Positions 13,527-21,439 of a stretch of DNA of 21,989 bases are shown here, in pieces. The stretch's first letter is position 1. Every line of letters begins with the position of its first letter. Source of the DNA: JABSSA01 sp039975755 (GTDB lineage Bacteria; Pseudomonadota; Alphaproteobacteria; Rhodobacterales; Rhodobacteraceae). Below the pieces are notes generated by a model, which searched no databases, was not told the DNA's origin, and saw nothing but the letters and a program-made list of their open reading frames with translations. The translations under genes and the position numbers were made by a program. The stretch lies in NCBI GenBank assembly GCA_039975755.1, contig JBDWGM010000057.1:1-21989 (forward strand). The letters are read 5' to 3'.

Positions 13527-14708
13527 TTAAGCAGCGCGCGCTTCTTGTTTCTTTAACTTTTCGCCCCACGCTTGTGCAAAGCGCAAAACATCATCTTCCG
13601 TTGTCTCAAGACCCAGTGACACCCGCACAGCGGACGCGGCCTCAAGATCTGTATATCCCATCGCTTTCAACACCCGGCTTGCCTTAACCTTGCCTGACGA
13701 ACAGGCAGACCCCGCCGAGATGGCAAACCCTGCTAGATCCATCTGCATCACTTGTGTGTCGCCCTTCCAACCAGGCGTAATGAAACAGGACGTGTTCGGC
13801 AGTCGCGGAGCATCTTTCCCGACGAAAATAGTCTTCTTTGACAAAGCCTCAAGAGCTCTTTCTAGAATATTTCTAAGTTTCTCGATTTCAGCCCATTTTC
13901 CGGCCATCACATCACGGTGTGCAGCTTGTGCAGCCGCCCCAAATCCCGCGATTCCGATCACATTCTCGGTTCCTGATCGACGCCCCATCTCCTGACCGCC
14001 GCCACGCAGCATCGCTTGCGGGTCATCAGCCGTGAAATTGATCAAGGCACCAACGCCTTTGGGGCCACCCATCTTGTGTGCAGACAGGATCATGTAGGCA
14101 GGACGCTTGTCATCTGCAAAAGTCACCGGCACCTTGCCTGCCATCTGCGTGATATCGCACATAATCGAAAAGGGCACGGTTCCTGCACGAAACGCATTGA
14201 TATAGTTGTTCGACGCGACATTTCCCTTCGGCAGCATCACACCGGTCTCGCTGTTGGCTGCGGACACAGCGACCAAAGCAACGGACGCACGATCCAAACT
14301 GTGCGCATCATCAACGCCTTGCATGATCCATTCGAAAAACAGTGACATTTGTTGCGGGTTCAATGCACCCTTTGCATCAAACAACGTGGGCAAATCCGCC
14401 TCGCTCCAGTCCAGCAAACATTCATGTTCCGTCGGCAGTGCAGCAAAACGCCCGCCATGCTGCTTTTTTTGGGCCACGGCCAATGCTGCCGCTTCGGTTG
14501 CTGAACCGGTAAAGATCACTTGCGTCTGCTTACAGCCAACCAGTTCGGCCACTTGAGCGCGCGCTCGTTCGACCAGCATCTTTGCTGCGCGCCCCTCTGC
14601 GTGCACGGATGATGGATTGCCAACCATATCCATGGCCGACACCATCGCATCCCGCGCTTCTGAACGCAGAGGCGTTGTCGCGTTGTGATCCAAATACAGA
14701 CGGTTCAC
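13527..14708 (-). CDS. Cysteine desulfurase, IscS/NifS type (group I)
   Basis: PLP enzyme that mobilises sulfur from cysteine. I choose the GTG at 14708 (393 residues, starting VNRLYLDHNATTPLR) because the family begins with YLDHNATTP and GGAAAGAG precedes it. A TTG at 14762 is in frame but would overlap iscR. PLP lysine K212 is in SAHKMGGPKG, the PLP-stacking histidine is in TEHECLLD, and catalytic Cys336 is in SAGSACSSGKVKAS, the group I loop. It is distinct from sufS further down, so the operon carries both desulfurase types, as known for Rhodobacterales isc-suf operons. Confidence 0.92.
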   Translation of the reverse strand: MNRLYLDHNATTPLRSEARDAMVSAMDMVGNPSSVHAEGRAAKMLVERARAQVAELVGCKQTQVIFTGSATEAAALAVAQKKQHGGRFAALPTEHECLLDWSEADLPTLFDAKGALNPQQMSLFFEWIMQGVDDAHSLDRASVALVAVSAANSETGVMLPKGNVASNNYINAFRAGTVPFSIMCDITQMAGKVPVTFADDKRPAYMILSAHKMGGPKGVGALINFTADDPQAMLRGGGQEMGRRSGTENVIGIAGFGAAAQAAHRDVMAGKWAEIEKLRNILERALEALSKKTIFVGKDAPRLPNTSCFITPGWKGDTQVMQMDLAGFAISAGSACSSGKVKASRVLKAMGYTDLEAASAVRVSLGLETTEDDVLRFAQAWGEKLKKQEARAA

Positions 14709-14742
14709 ACGGCATCTCTTTCCAGTGGGCGCATGGGGACAC

Positions 14743-15201
14743 TCATTCGTCAACCACGTCAAACAAGTTCGGAACAGCCGGGCACGGAACCAAATCGTTT
14801 TGGATCACGTCTGACAAACGGGTCTGGTGCAAAAACACATAGACATGCGCGCTGAGACCTTCCCACAGGCGATTGGTCAGTGATTGAGCACGGCTACCCG
14901 ACAATCCACCAGACGCGCCTGCCCCTTTTTGCATCGCATCAACAGTTTCATCGACGGCCCCCAAAATATCCACCACACGAATTTCAGCAGGAGACCGAGA
15001 CAATCGATACCCCCCACCTGGTCCACGGACTGACGATACAAGATCGGCGCGGCGCAATTTGACGAACAATTGCTCGAGATACGGCAACGAAATCGCCTGA
15101 CGCTCAGCAATTTCGCCAAGGCTGACCAACCTGTCAGCTGGTTGCAGCGCAATATCGGCAAGCGCAACCATTGCATACCGCCCCTTGGTAGATAATTTCA
15201 T
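14743..15201 (-). CDS. iscR: Rrf2-family regulator IscR, single-cysteine Rhodobacterales type
   Basis: 152 residues from ATG 15201, with GGGAG nine bases upstream; a longer in-frame start adds nine residues without family support. The winged HTH (MKLSTKGRYAMVALADIA ... LGEIAERQAISLPYLEQLF ... VRGPGGGYRL) is typical of IscR. The loop that holds the three cysteines and the histidine in E. coli IscR reads VDAMQKGAGASGGLSGSR here and has none of them. The only cysteine is Cys140 near the C-terminus (LVPCPAVPNLF). Rhodobacteraceae IscR with one cysteine has been reported for Rhodobacter sphaeroides to still bind an Fe-S cluster and repress iron-sulfur genes, so loss of function should not be assumed. 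First gene of the operon. Confidence 0.92.
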   Translation of the reverse strand: MKLSTKGRYAMVALADIALQPADRLVSLGEIAERQAISLPYLEQLFVKLRRADLVSSVRGPGGGYRLSRSPAEIRVVDILGAVDETVDAMQKGAGASGGLSGSRAQSLTNRLWEGLSAHVYVFLHQTRLSDVIQNDLVPCPAVPNLFDVVDE

Positions 15202-15254
15202 TGCATGGTCTCCCGATTGACCTTTCAAGTCGGAGCAAATACATCCGTTACATT

Positions 15255-15274
15255 GTCAGCTAAAGAAGGCTGAC
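15255..15274. promoter_or_regulatory. Inverted repeat in the iscR promoter region
   Basis: GTCAGC and GCTGAC are perfect 6-base arms separated by 8 bases, about 55 bases upstream of the iscR ATG. It could be a protein binding site, possibly for IscR itself, or part of the 5' leader as a hairpin. Short arms make chance a real possibility. Confidence 0.35.
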
Positions 15275-15282
15275 GCAACAAA

Positions 15283-15297
15283 TTAGAACCGTTCTAA
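15283..15297. promoter_or_regulatory. ICE/Irr-box-like palindrome upstream of iscR
   Basis: TTAGAACCGTTCTAA is a perfect 6-3-6 palindrome between the divergent iscR and alpha/beta-hydrolase genes. From memory it matches the core of the iron control element (TTTAGAA-N3-TTCTAAA) bound by the Fur-family iron/heme regulator Irr in alphaproteobacteria. It would place the suf operon, and perhaps the divergent hydrolase, under iron control. Not tested here. Confidence 0.6.
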
Positions 15298-15359
15298 GTT
15301 AGCCAAGAGATTTCGTCAAGAAATCCAATAGCACTCGTAAGAGGGACAAGAGAAACCAT

Positions 15360-16013
15360 ATGCCCGAGGTCATTTTTCCTGGACCCGAAGGCCGCCTTGA
15401 AGGCCGCTATCACCCTCAAAAAGAACGCGATGCGCCAATTGCCATTGTGCTTCACCCGCATCCGCAGTTTGGCGGCACCATGAACAACAAGGTTGTGCAT
15501 GCGTTGCACTATGCCTTTTACAACATGGGTTTTACCGTGCTGCGGTTCAATTTCCGCGGCGTTGGTCGCAGCCAAGGTGAATATGACCAAGGCGTTGGGG
15601 AACTGAGTGATGCGGCCTCCGCGCTGGATTACCTGCAATCTATGAACAACAATTCAAAGCATTGTTGGGTCGCTGGTTTTTCATTCGGAGCATGGATCGG
15701 CATGCAATTGCTGATGCGCAGACCGGAAATCACTGGGTTCATTTCTGTTTCTCCACCGGCGAACATGTACGACTTTTCGTTTCTGGCGCCCTGCCCGTCT
15801 TCTGGTTTAATCATCAATGGCGCAGCAGATCGCGTTGCCCCACCAGCCGACACAGAAATTCTCGTGAACAAATTGCACGAGCAAAAAGGTATCACGATCA
15901 CGCATACGCAGGTCGAAGGTGCGGGACATTTCTTTGAAGATCCGCATTTGGACACGATGATCGATCATACGTCGACTTACGTAAAACGCCGCCTAACAGA
16001 AACGAGTCGGTAA
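15360..16013 (+). CDS. Small alpha/beta hydrolase (COG2945-like)
   Basis: 217 residues from ATG 15360. It has the motif LHPHPQFGGTMNN of this alphaproteobacterial family, nucleophile Ser108 in GFSFG, acid Asp157 in NGAADRVAPP, and catalytic His190 in EGAGHFFED, so a full triad is present. The substrate is unknown. It is divergent from iscR, sharing the palindrome-containing gap, and overlaps the next gene by one base (TAATG). Alternative labels in databases are 'hydrolase of the alpha/beta superfamily' or dienelactone-hydrolase-like. Confidence 0.9.
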   Translation: MPEVIFPGPEGRLEGRYHPQKERDAPIAIVLHPHPQFGGTMNNKVVHALHYAFYNMGFTVLRFNFRGVGRSQGEYDQGVGELSDAASALDYLQSMNNNSKHCWVAGFSFGAWIGMQLLMRRPEITGFISVSPPANMYDFSFLAPCPSSGLIINGAADRVAPPADTEILVNKLHEQKGITITHTQVEGAGHFFEDPHLDTMIDHTSTYVKRRLTETSR

Positions 16014-16261
16014 TGTCGGATCCTGCTGTCGTCGAAATGGCCAACAAACTGGCTGAGGAGTGTATCACTGTCCAAGCTGAAATCGGCAATGACCGGTTGT
16101 TTATGGAGCTTGGGCAGGTATTGGGGTCGTCATCCCAAACGTTGGAAGAAGCGTTTTTGACTGCTGTGCGCACTCGGATGGCCAACGCTGCGGGTCAGAA
16201 ATTCCTTGAACGCGCTTTGAACACACATCGCAGTCAAGCCGGAAAAAATGACCCGGCTTGA
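16013..16261 (+). CDS. Hypothetical small helical protein
   Basis: 82 residues, ATG overlapping the stop of the hydrolase gene by one base and its own end overlapping the HD-domain gene by 14 bases. The sequence is mostly helical (VVEMANKLAEECITVQAEIG, SSQTLEEAFLTAVRTRMANA), with no signal peptide or membrane segment. I do not recognise the family, but the overlap on both sides makes it a real translated gene of this run. Confidence 0.75.
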   Translation: MSDPAVVEMANKLAEECITVQAEIGNDRLFMELGQVLGSSSQTLEEAFLTAVRTRMANAAGQKFLERALNTHRSQAGKNDPA

Positions 16262-16826
16262 TCGCCAGCTTGCGTTCCTGACAGAAGCTGATCGTCTTAA
16301 AACCGTAATCCGCGCCACAACATTGGCGGATGGATCACGTCGGGAAAACTCCGCCGAACATTCTTGGCACCTTGCATTATATGCGCTTGTTCTGGCCGAT
16401 CAGGCTGGACCTGATGTCGACATCAACAAAGTCCTAAAAATGCTTATCTTGCATGACCTTGTCGAAATTGACGCTGGGGATAATCCGATATTTGGCACCG
16501 TGGACGCGGCAAAGATGGAAGCGCAGGAAACTGCGGCCGCCGATCGTCTCTATGGCCTGCTGCCTGCAGACCAAGCGACAGAGTTACGCGCCATCTGGCA
16601 AGAATTCGAAGCGGCGCAAACTCCATCTGCACAATTCGCCAAAGCACTTGATCGCGCACAACCGCCAATGCAAAATCTTGCATCAGGTGGGGGGTCATGG
16701 ATTGAATACAATGTTTCGCCAGACAAAATCGAAGCGCGTGTTGCGCCGGCGATAAAACGTGGGGCTCCGCAACTTTGGAATTGGCTGCAAGTCCGTATCG
16801 AAGATTTTTTCTTAACAAATAGATAG
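16248..16826 (+). CDS. HD-domain phosphohydrolase, YfbR/HDDC2-like
   Basis: 192 residues. Metal-binding HD motif residues are visible: His38 in SAEHSWH, His69-Asp70 in ILHDLVEID, with Glu73 and a distal Asp135 in KALDRAQP, the pattern of the YfbR/HDDC2 5'-deoxynucleotidase group. Those enzymes remove phosphate from deoxynucleoside 5'-monophosphates, so nucleotide metabolism is the likely role, though substrate range cannot be read from sequence. ATG 16248 lies inside the preceding small gene. Confidence 0.88.
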   Translation: MTRLDRQLAFLTEADRLKTVIRATTLADGSRRENSAEHSWHLALYALVLADQAGPDVDINKVLKMLILHDLVEIDAGDNPIFGTVDAAKMEAQETAAADRLYGLLPADQATELRAIWQEFEAAQTPSAQFAKALDRAQPPMQNLASGGGSWIEYNVSPDKIEARVAPAIKRGAPQLWNWLQVRIEDFFLTNR

Positions 16827-16859
16827 AAATACAGCCTAAATTTAGGGTGCGACAAATCA

Positions 16860-16875
16860 GTATACGTTCGTATAC
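16860..16875. promoter_or_regulatory. Palindrome upstream of icd
   Basis: GTATACGTTCGTATAC has two perfect 7-base arms around a 2-base centre, 67 bases before the icd GTG in a 116-base gap. It has the form of a homodimer operator. I cannot assign a regulator. Confidence 0.5.
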
Positions 16876-16942
16876 AGCTTCCCAAGCGCGCTCAGACAAG
16901 CTAAGCCAAAAGCATTCGCTTATTGTCGCAAAGGATGCCTCC

Positions 16943-18157
16943 GTGACCAAAATCAAGGTGGAAAACCCGATCGTTGAAATGGACGGGGATGAAATGACCC
17001 GTATAATCTGGCAGTTCATCAAAGACAAGTTGATCCAGCCCTATCTCGACATCGATCTTCTGTATTACGATCTCGGCATTGAGGTCAGAGATGAGACCAA
17101 CGACCAGATCACAATCGATTCTGCAGAAAAGACAAAAGAAGTCGGAGTCGCTGTAAAATGTGCGACCATTACCCCTGACGAAGGTCGGGTCGAAGAATTT
17201 GGGCTGAAAGAGATGTGGCGGTCGCCCAATGGAACGATCCGGAACATCTTGGGCGGCGTTGTCTTTCGCCAGCCCATCATTTGTTCAAACGTTCCGCGAC
17301 TGGTGCCTGGCTGGACAAGACCCATTGTCATTGGCCGTCACGCCTATGGTGACCAATATCGCGCGACGGACATGAAATTTCCGGGCCCAGGCAAGCTGAC
17401 TATGAAATTCGTCGGCGAAGATGGCACAGTAGATGAACGCGAAGTGTTTGATGCACCGTCGTCAGGTGTCTACATGGGGATGTATAACCTAGATAAATCA
17501 ATCGAGGATTTCGCGCGCGCCTCGCTGAATTACGGTCTGAATTTGGGCTGGCCGGTTTATCTGTCGACCAAAAATACGATTCTCAAGCAATATGATGGTC
17601 AGTTCATGCTGATCTTTGAACGGATTTATCAGGAAGAATTCGCTGACAAATTCAAAGAAGCGGGAATCACATATGAGCACCGCTTGATTGACGACATGGT
17701 CGCCGCTGCGATGAAATGGTCAGGCGGTTTTGTTTGGGCCTGTAAAAACTATGATGGCGACGTGCAATCCGATACAGTTGCGCAAGGGTTCGGGTCACTT
17801 GGCTTGATGACGTCGCAGTTGATGACACCAGATGGTAAAATCGTCGAAGCAGAAGCTGCGCATGGAACGGTGACGCGTCACTATCGTCAGCACCAAAAAG
17901 GCGAAGAAACGTCAACCAACTCAATCGCGTCGATTTACGCATGGACGGGCGGGCTTAAGCACCGCGCAAAGCTGGATGAAAACCAACCATTGATGAATTT
18001 TGCTGAGACGTTGGAAAAAGTCATCGTTGATACTGTTGAAAGCGGCTTCATGACCAAGGACTTGGCGTTGCTGGTTGGTCCTGATCAGAAATGGCTGACC
18101 ACAATGGGTTTCCTTGAAAAGATCGATGAAAATCTAAACAAGGCGTTGGCTGGATAA
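16943..18157 (+). CDS. icd: Isocitrate dehydrogenase (NADP+)
   Basis: TCA-cycle enzyme that oxidises isocitrate to 2-oxoglutarate with NADP+. I choose GTG 16943 (404 residues) since the family begins M(T/S)KIKVENPIVEMDGDEMTR and AAGGA lies seven bases upstream; an earlier in-frame start would add 32 residues without family support. Substrate-binding SPNGTIRNILGG and the GWTRPIVIGRHAYGDQYRAT region are intact, as are the metal-binding IDDMVAAAMKW and EAAHGTVTRHYRQH blocks. It is the homodimeric eukaryote-like type common in alphaproteobacteria. A terminator follows 24 bases after the stop. Confidence 0.97.
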   Translation: MTKIKVENPIVEMDGDEMTRIIWQFIKDKLIQPYLDIDLLYYDLGIEVRDETNDQITIDSAEKTKEVGVAVKCATITPDEGRVEEFGLKEMWRSPNGTIRNILGGVVFRQPIICSNVPRLVPGWTRPIVIGRHAYGDQYRATDMKFPGPGKLTMKFVGEDGTVDEREVFDAPSSGVYMGMYNLDKSIEDFARASLNYGLNLGWPVYLSTKNTILKQYDGQFMLIFERIYQEEFADKFKEAGITYEHRLIDDMVAAAMKWSGGFVWACKNYDGDVQSDTVAQGFGSLGLMTSQLMTPDGKIVEAEAAHGTVTRHYRQHQKGEETSTNSIASIYAWTGGLKHRAKLDENQPLMNFAETLEKVIVDTVESGFMTKDLALLVGPDQKWLTTMGFLEKIDENLNKALAG

Positions 18158-18181
18158 GCCCGACGCCCTTTGACAAAATGT

Positions 18182-18214
18182 AAGGGATCGCGTGTGCAAC
18201 GCGGTCCCTTTTTT
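18182..18214 (+). terminator. Rho-independent terminator of icd
   Basis: Stem AAGGGATCGCGT pairs with ACGCGGTCCCTT across a 5-base loop with one mismatch, followed directly by a run of T. It lies about 25 bases after the icd stop and just left of the convergent VPLPA-CTERM gene. Confidence 0.85.
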
Positions 18215-18216
18215 AT

Positions 18217-18771
18217 TCAGACCTTGCGGCGCAATAGGACAAGTATTCCCAAGCTCGCGCCGAAAAAAGGCAAGCCTGCAGGCAACGACGCAACTTGAAG
18301 ACTGCGTCCGCTCTGCAAAGTCGAAAATTGGTCTACATCAATGTCTGGATTGTAAAACCGATATTTCACCGACAATACGCCCCCTTCATTGGTCAATTGA
18401 TCGCCACCGAAGAAACTTATTAGCAGAACGTTCTCAGGGCAAGAACCGGGTCCAGATAGGCATCCAAACGGCAAGGACGAGAACACTTGAATCTGCTGCG
18501 TTGTCGACACAGTTGCAGTGTCCAAGTCCGGCACCGGCGAAGCCGACGCATCCCCGCGTGTGCCGTATGCAAATTCAATATCATCAAAAGTGTCAAAATC
18601 GGCGTCATAGGTGAAACTGCCATGTAACGTCACACTTGTCGGGCCGGACGATCCAACCCCAGTTAACGTCACCGCCATTGGAGTGTTCCACGACACAGGA
18701 ACAGCTTGTCCAATTCCGGCTGATCCGAAAGAGATCACAATTGCTAAACAACCCAAAATGAACGAACGCAT
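18217..18771 (-). CDS. Exported protein with VPLPA-CTERM-type sorting signal
   Basis: 184 residues from ATG 18771, chosen because AGGAG lies seven bases upstream; a GTG two codons earlier is in frame. An N-terminal signal peptide (SFILGCLAIVISFGSAGIGQA) precedes a polar, Thr/Ser/Asp-rich mature region with two cysteines. The C-terminus has SLPAG, a hydrophobic stretch (LPFFGASLGILVLL) and RRK, the three-part PEP-CTERM-like signal of the VPLPA type handled by an exosortase. It is probably sorted to the cell surface or matrix. No exosortase is in the window. The P-A-G core is kept but the usual Val-Pro is Ala-Ser. Confidence 0.8.
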   Translation of the reverse strand: MRSFILGCLAIVISFGSAGIGQAVPVSWNTPMAVTLTGVGSSGPTSVTLHGSFTYDADFDTFDDIEFAYGTRGDASASPVPDLDTATVSTTQQIQVFSSLPFGCLSGPGSCPENVLLISFFGGDQLTNEGGVLSVKYRFYNPDIDVDQFSTLQSGRSLQVASLPAGLPFFGASLGILVLLRRKV

Positions 18772-18923
18772 CTTCACACTCCTGTTATCATCATGGTGTG
18801 ATCTCTAGGCATGAAAGTGCGAAAAGAAGGTTAACAAAAATGAAAATTGACAACTAAAAATCCATGGTCACCGTTATAAACGGATAAAACCGAAACATTT
18901 GCTCCCCCGACAAGGACCCATAT

Positions 18924-19259
18924 ATGCCGCTTCACTATGTGTATTTGATTATTGCAGTTGCCGCCGAAACGATCGGAACTTCGGCATTGCAAGCCAGTCA
19001 GCAGTTTACGCGGCTTGGGCCCTCAATTGTGGTCGTCATCGCCTATGGGTTGGCCTTCTATTTGTTGTCTCTCACGCTGCGCACATTACCGGTCGGTATA
19101 ATGTATGCCATCTGGTCAGGACTGGGTATTGTCCTTATCGCCTTTATCGGGTGGGTTGTGTTTGGCCAGCGGTTGGATCTTCCCGCTGTCCTGGGAATGT
19201 CGATGATTTTGGGTGGAATCCTTGTGATACACCTCTTTTCCACCACCTCGACGCATTAG
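18924..19259 (+). CDS. SMR-family multidrug efflux protein
   Basis: A 111-residue inner-membrane protein with four helices, the size and layout of EmrE/QacC. The essential membrane glutamate is Glu15 in AVAAETIGTSAL, and the AYGLAFYLLSLTLRTLPVGIMYAIWSGLG region is the conserved second/third helix block, quoted in part: LPVGIMYAIWSGLG. As a proton-coupled exporter it would pump out cationic, lipophilic compounds such as quaternary ammoniums. It could instead be a Gdx/SugE guanidinium exporter, but the sequence is closer to the EmrE/QacC type. AGGACC lies about six bases before the ATG. Confidence 0.93.
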   Translation: MPLHYVYLIIAVAAETIGTSALQASQQFTRLGPSIVVVIAYGLAFYLLSLTLRTLPVGIMYAIWSGLGIVLIAFIGWVVFGQRLDLPAVLGMSMILGGILVIHLFSTTSTH

Positions 19260-19318
19260 GCCTAGCCTTCTGCACCGCAGCAGGATAAGGCCGCGCCAAC
19301 CAAGCATTCGAGGCCCCA

Positions 19319-21136
19319 ATGGAACTGCGAAATATCGCCATCATCGCTCACGTTGACCACGGCAAAACCACACTTGTGGATGAGCTGCTGAAACAGTCGG
19401 GCGCATTCCGCGAAAATCAAGCTGTGGCCGAACGCGCCATGGACAGTAACGACCTTGAACGCGAGCGTGGGATTACCATTCTTGCCAAAGCGACGTCTGT
19501 CGAATGGAAAGGCACGCGCATCAACATCGTTGATACGCCCGGCCACGCGGATTTCGGTGGCGAAGTTGAACGCATTCTGTCGATGGTTGATGGTGTTGTT
19601 TTGCTGGTGGACGCTGCCGAAGGGCCGATGCCTCAAACAAAGTTCGTGACCTCAAAGGCTTTGGCATTGGGTTTGCGCCCAATTGTTGTGTTGAACAAGG
19701 TCGACAAACCGGACGCGGAATCTGATCGCGCATTGGACGAGTGCTTTGACCTGTTCGCTAATCTTGACGCGGATGACGATCAATTGGATTTCCCGCATCT
19801 TTACGCGTCGGGACGATCAGGCTGGGCCGATGCAGAGCTGGACGGTCCGCGCAAGGACCTGTCCGCCCTGTTCAATCTTGTCGTGAACCATGTCCCTGCC
19901 CCGCGTCAGGTTGCAAAGCAGGACGAAGATTTCCGAATGCTGGCCACAACATTGGGCAGTGATCCCTTTGTCGGCCGTATTCTGACTGGCCGTGTCGAAA
20001 GCGGGAAATTGAAGGTTGGCGCCAGCGTTCAGGCACTCAGCCGTATTGGCCAAAAAATCGAACAATTCCGTGTCACCAAGATTCAAGCCTTTCGCGGTTT
20101 GCAAATGCAAGACATCGAAGAAGCCCAAGCCGGTGATATCGTGTCTCTTGCAGGCATGAGCAAAGCGACAGTGGCTGATACGATCTGCGCCTTGGCCGTG
20201 GACACCCCTATTGAGGCACAACCAATCGATCCGCCAACCATCACGGTAACCTTTGGCATCAACGATAGCCCGCTTGCAGGGCGTGACGGTAAAAAGGTGC
20301 AATCGCGTGTGATCCGCGAACGTCTGATGAAAGAAGCGGAACAGAACGTCGCTATCCGTATCACCGACACGCCAGGCGGCGAAGCCTTCGAAGTGGCTGG
20401 CCGCGGCGAATTGCAGATGGGTGTTTTGATCGAAAACATGCGGCGTGAAGGCTTTGAATTGTCGATTTCACGCCCACAGGTTTTGTTCCGCGACATCGAC
20501 GGTCAACGGATGGAGCCCATCGAAGAGGTCACAATTGATGTCGATGACGAATATTCCGGGTCTGTCATTGAAAAAATCACAGGTGCGCGCAAAGGCGAGC
20601 TGGTCGAAATGCGCCCGGCTGGCGCTGGCAAGACCCGTATCATTGCCCATGTGCCGTCACGTGGGTTGATTGGGTATCACGGCGAATTTCTGACCGATAC
20701 GCGCGGCACAGGCGTTCTGAACCGCGTGTTTCACGAATGGGCCCCCTACAAAGGCGCTATTCCGGGACGTCGGGCGGGTGTTTTGATCTCGATGGAAAAA
20801 GGTCAGTCCGTGGCCTATGCGCTGTGGAACCTAGAAGACCGCGGCCGCATGTTCATTGGCGCGCAAGTCGAAGTGTATCAGGGCATGATTATCGGTGAAC
20901 ATTCGCGGGAAAACGACCTCGAGGTGAACCCGCTTAAAGGTAAGAAGCTAACCAACGTGCGTGCCTCAGGCACCGACGAAGCGGTTCGCCTGACCACGCC
21001 GATTACAAAGTCATTGGAAGAGGCAATCGCCTATATCGATAATGACGAGTTGGTCGAAGTCACACCAAGTGCGATCAGACTGCGCAAACGTTACTTGGAC
21101 CCCCACGAACGCAAACGCATGGCTCGCGCAACTTAA
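19319..21136 (+). CDS. typA: Translational GTPase TypA/BipA
   Basis: 605-residue ribosome-associated GTPase, the usual length, involved in ribosome assembly and stress or cold adaptation. G1 is AHVDHGKTTL (10-19), G2 lies in ERERGITILAK, G3 is DTPGHADFGGEVER, and G4 is NKVDKPDA. Then come the beta-barrel and EF-G-like domains (GRGELQMGVLIENMRREGFE) and the TypA-specific C-terminal domain ending in RKRYLDPHERKR. GAGG precedes the ATG by six bases. A strong terminator follows. Confidence 0.97.
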   Translation: MELRNIAIIAHVDHGKTTLVDELLKQSGAFRENQAVAERAMDSNDLERERGITILAKATSVEWKGTRINIVDTPGHADFGGEVERILSMVDGVVLLVDAAEGPMPQTKFVTSKALALGLRPIVVLNKVDKPDAESDRALDECFDLFANLDADDDQLDFPHLYASGRSGWADAELDGPRKDLSALFNLVVNHVPAPRQVAKQDEDFRMLATTLGSDPFVGRILTGRVESGKLKVGASVQALSRIGQKIEQFRVTKIQAFRGLQMQDIEEAQAGDIVSLAGMSKATVADTICALAVDTPIEAQPIDPPTITVTFGINDSPLAGRDGKKVQSRVIRERLMKEAEQNVAIRITDTPGGEAFEVAGRGELQMGVLIENMRREGFELSISRPQVLFRDIDGQRMEPIEEVTIDVDDEYSGSVIEKITGARKGELVEMRPAGAGKTRIIAHVPSRGLIGYHGEFLTDTRGTGVLNRVFHEWAPYKGAIPGRRAGVLISMEKGQSVAYALWNLEDRGRMFIGAQVEVYQGMIIGEHSRENDLEVNPLKGKKLTNVRASGTDEAVRLTTPITKSLEEAIAYIDNDELVEVTPSAIRLRKRYLDPHERKRMARAT

Positions 21137-21166
21137 GATATCTTTGGCTCCGTATGGATCGCCTGC

Positions 21167-21205
21167 AAACGCCGATACAGTGTGAAATCTGTGTCGGCGT
21201 TTTTG
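21167..21205 (+). terminator. Rho-independent terminator of typA
   Basis: AAACGCCGATACAG pairs with CTGTGTCGGCGTTT with one mismatch around an 8-base loop and continues into TTT. It begins 31 bases after the typA stop. Confidence 0.85.
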
Positions 21206-21439
21206 TCAGTTTCCGTTTGAGCCGTCGGGATTGTACGTGCTTATAGTCACGACATTGACCCAGAACATTTGGCAAGGTTGACCTTTGGGTGGATCGCATC
21301 GAAAGGCGAAAAGAGCTCAAAGTACAAAATGCTGCTCATGGCATGAAGATCAGCTTTGCGGATCACGAGCAAGAACAACGCTCATTGAAAAATAGTCGGC
21401 AAGGTGAAATTATCGCCAAATGTACTTTAGGTTTTTCAG

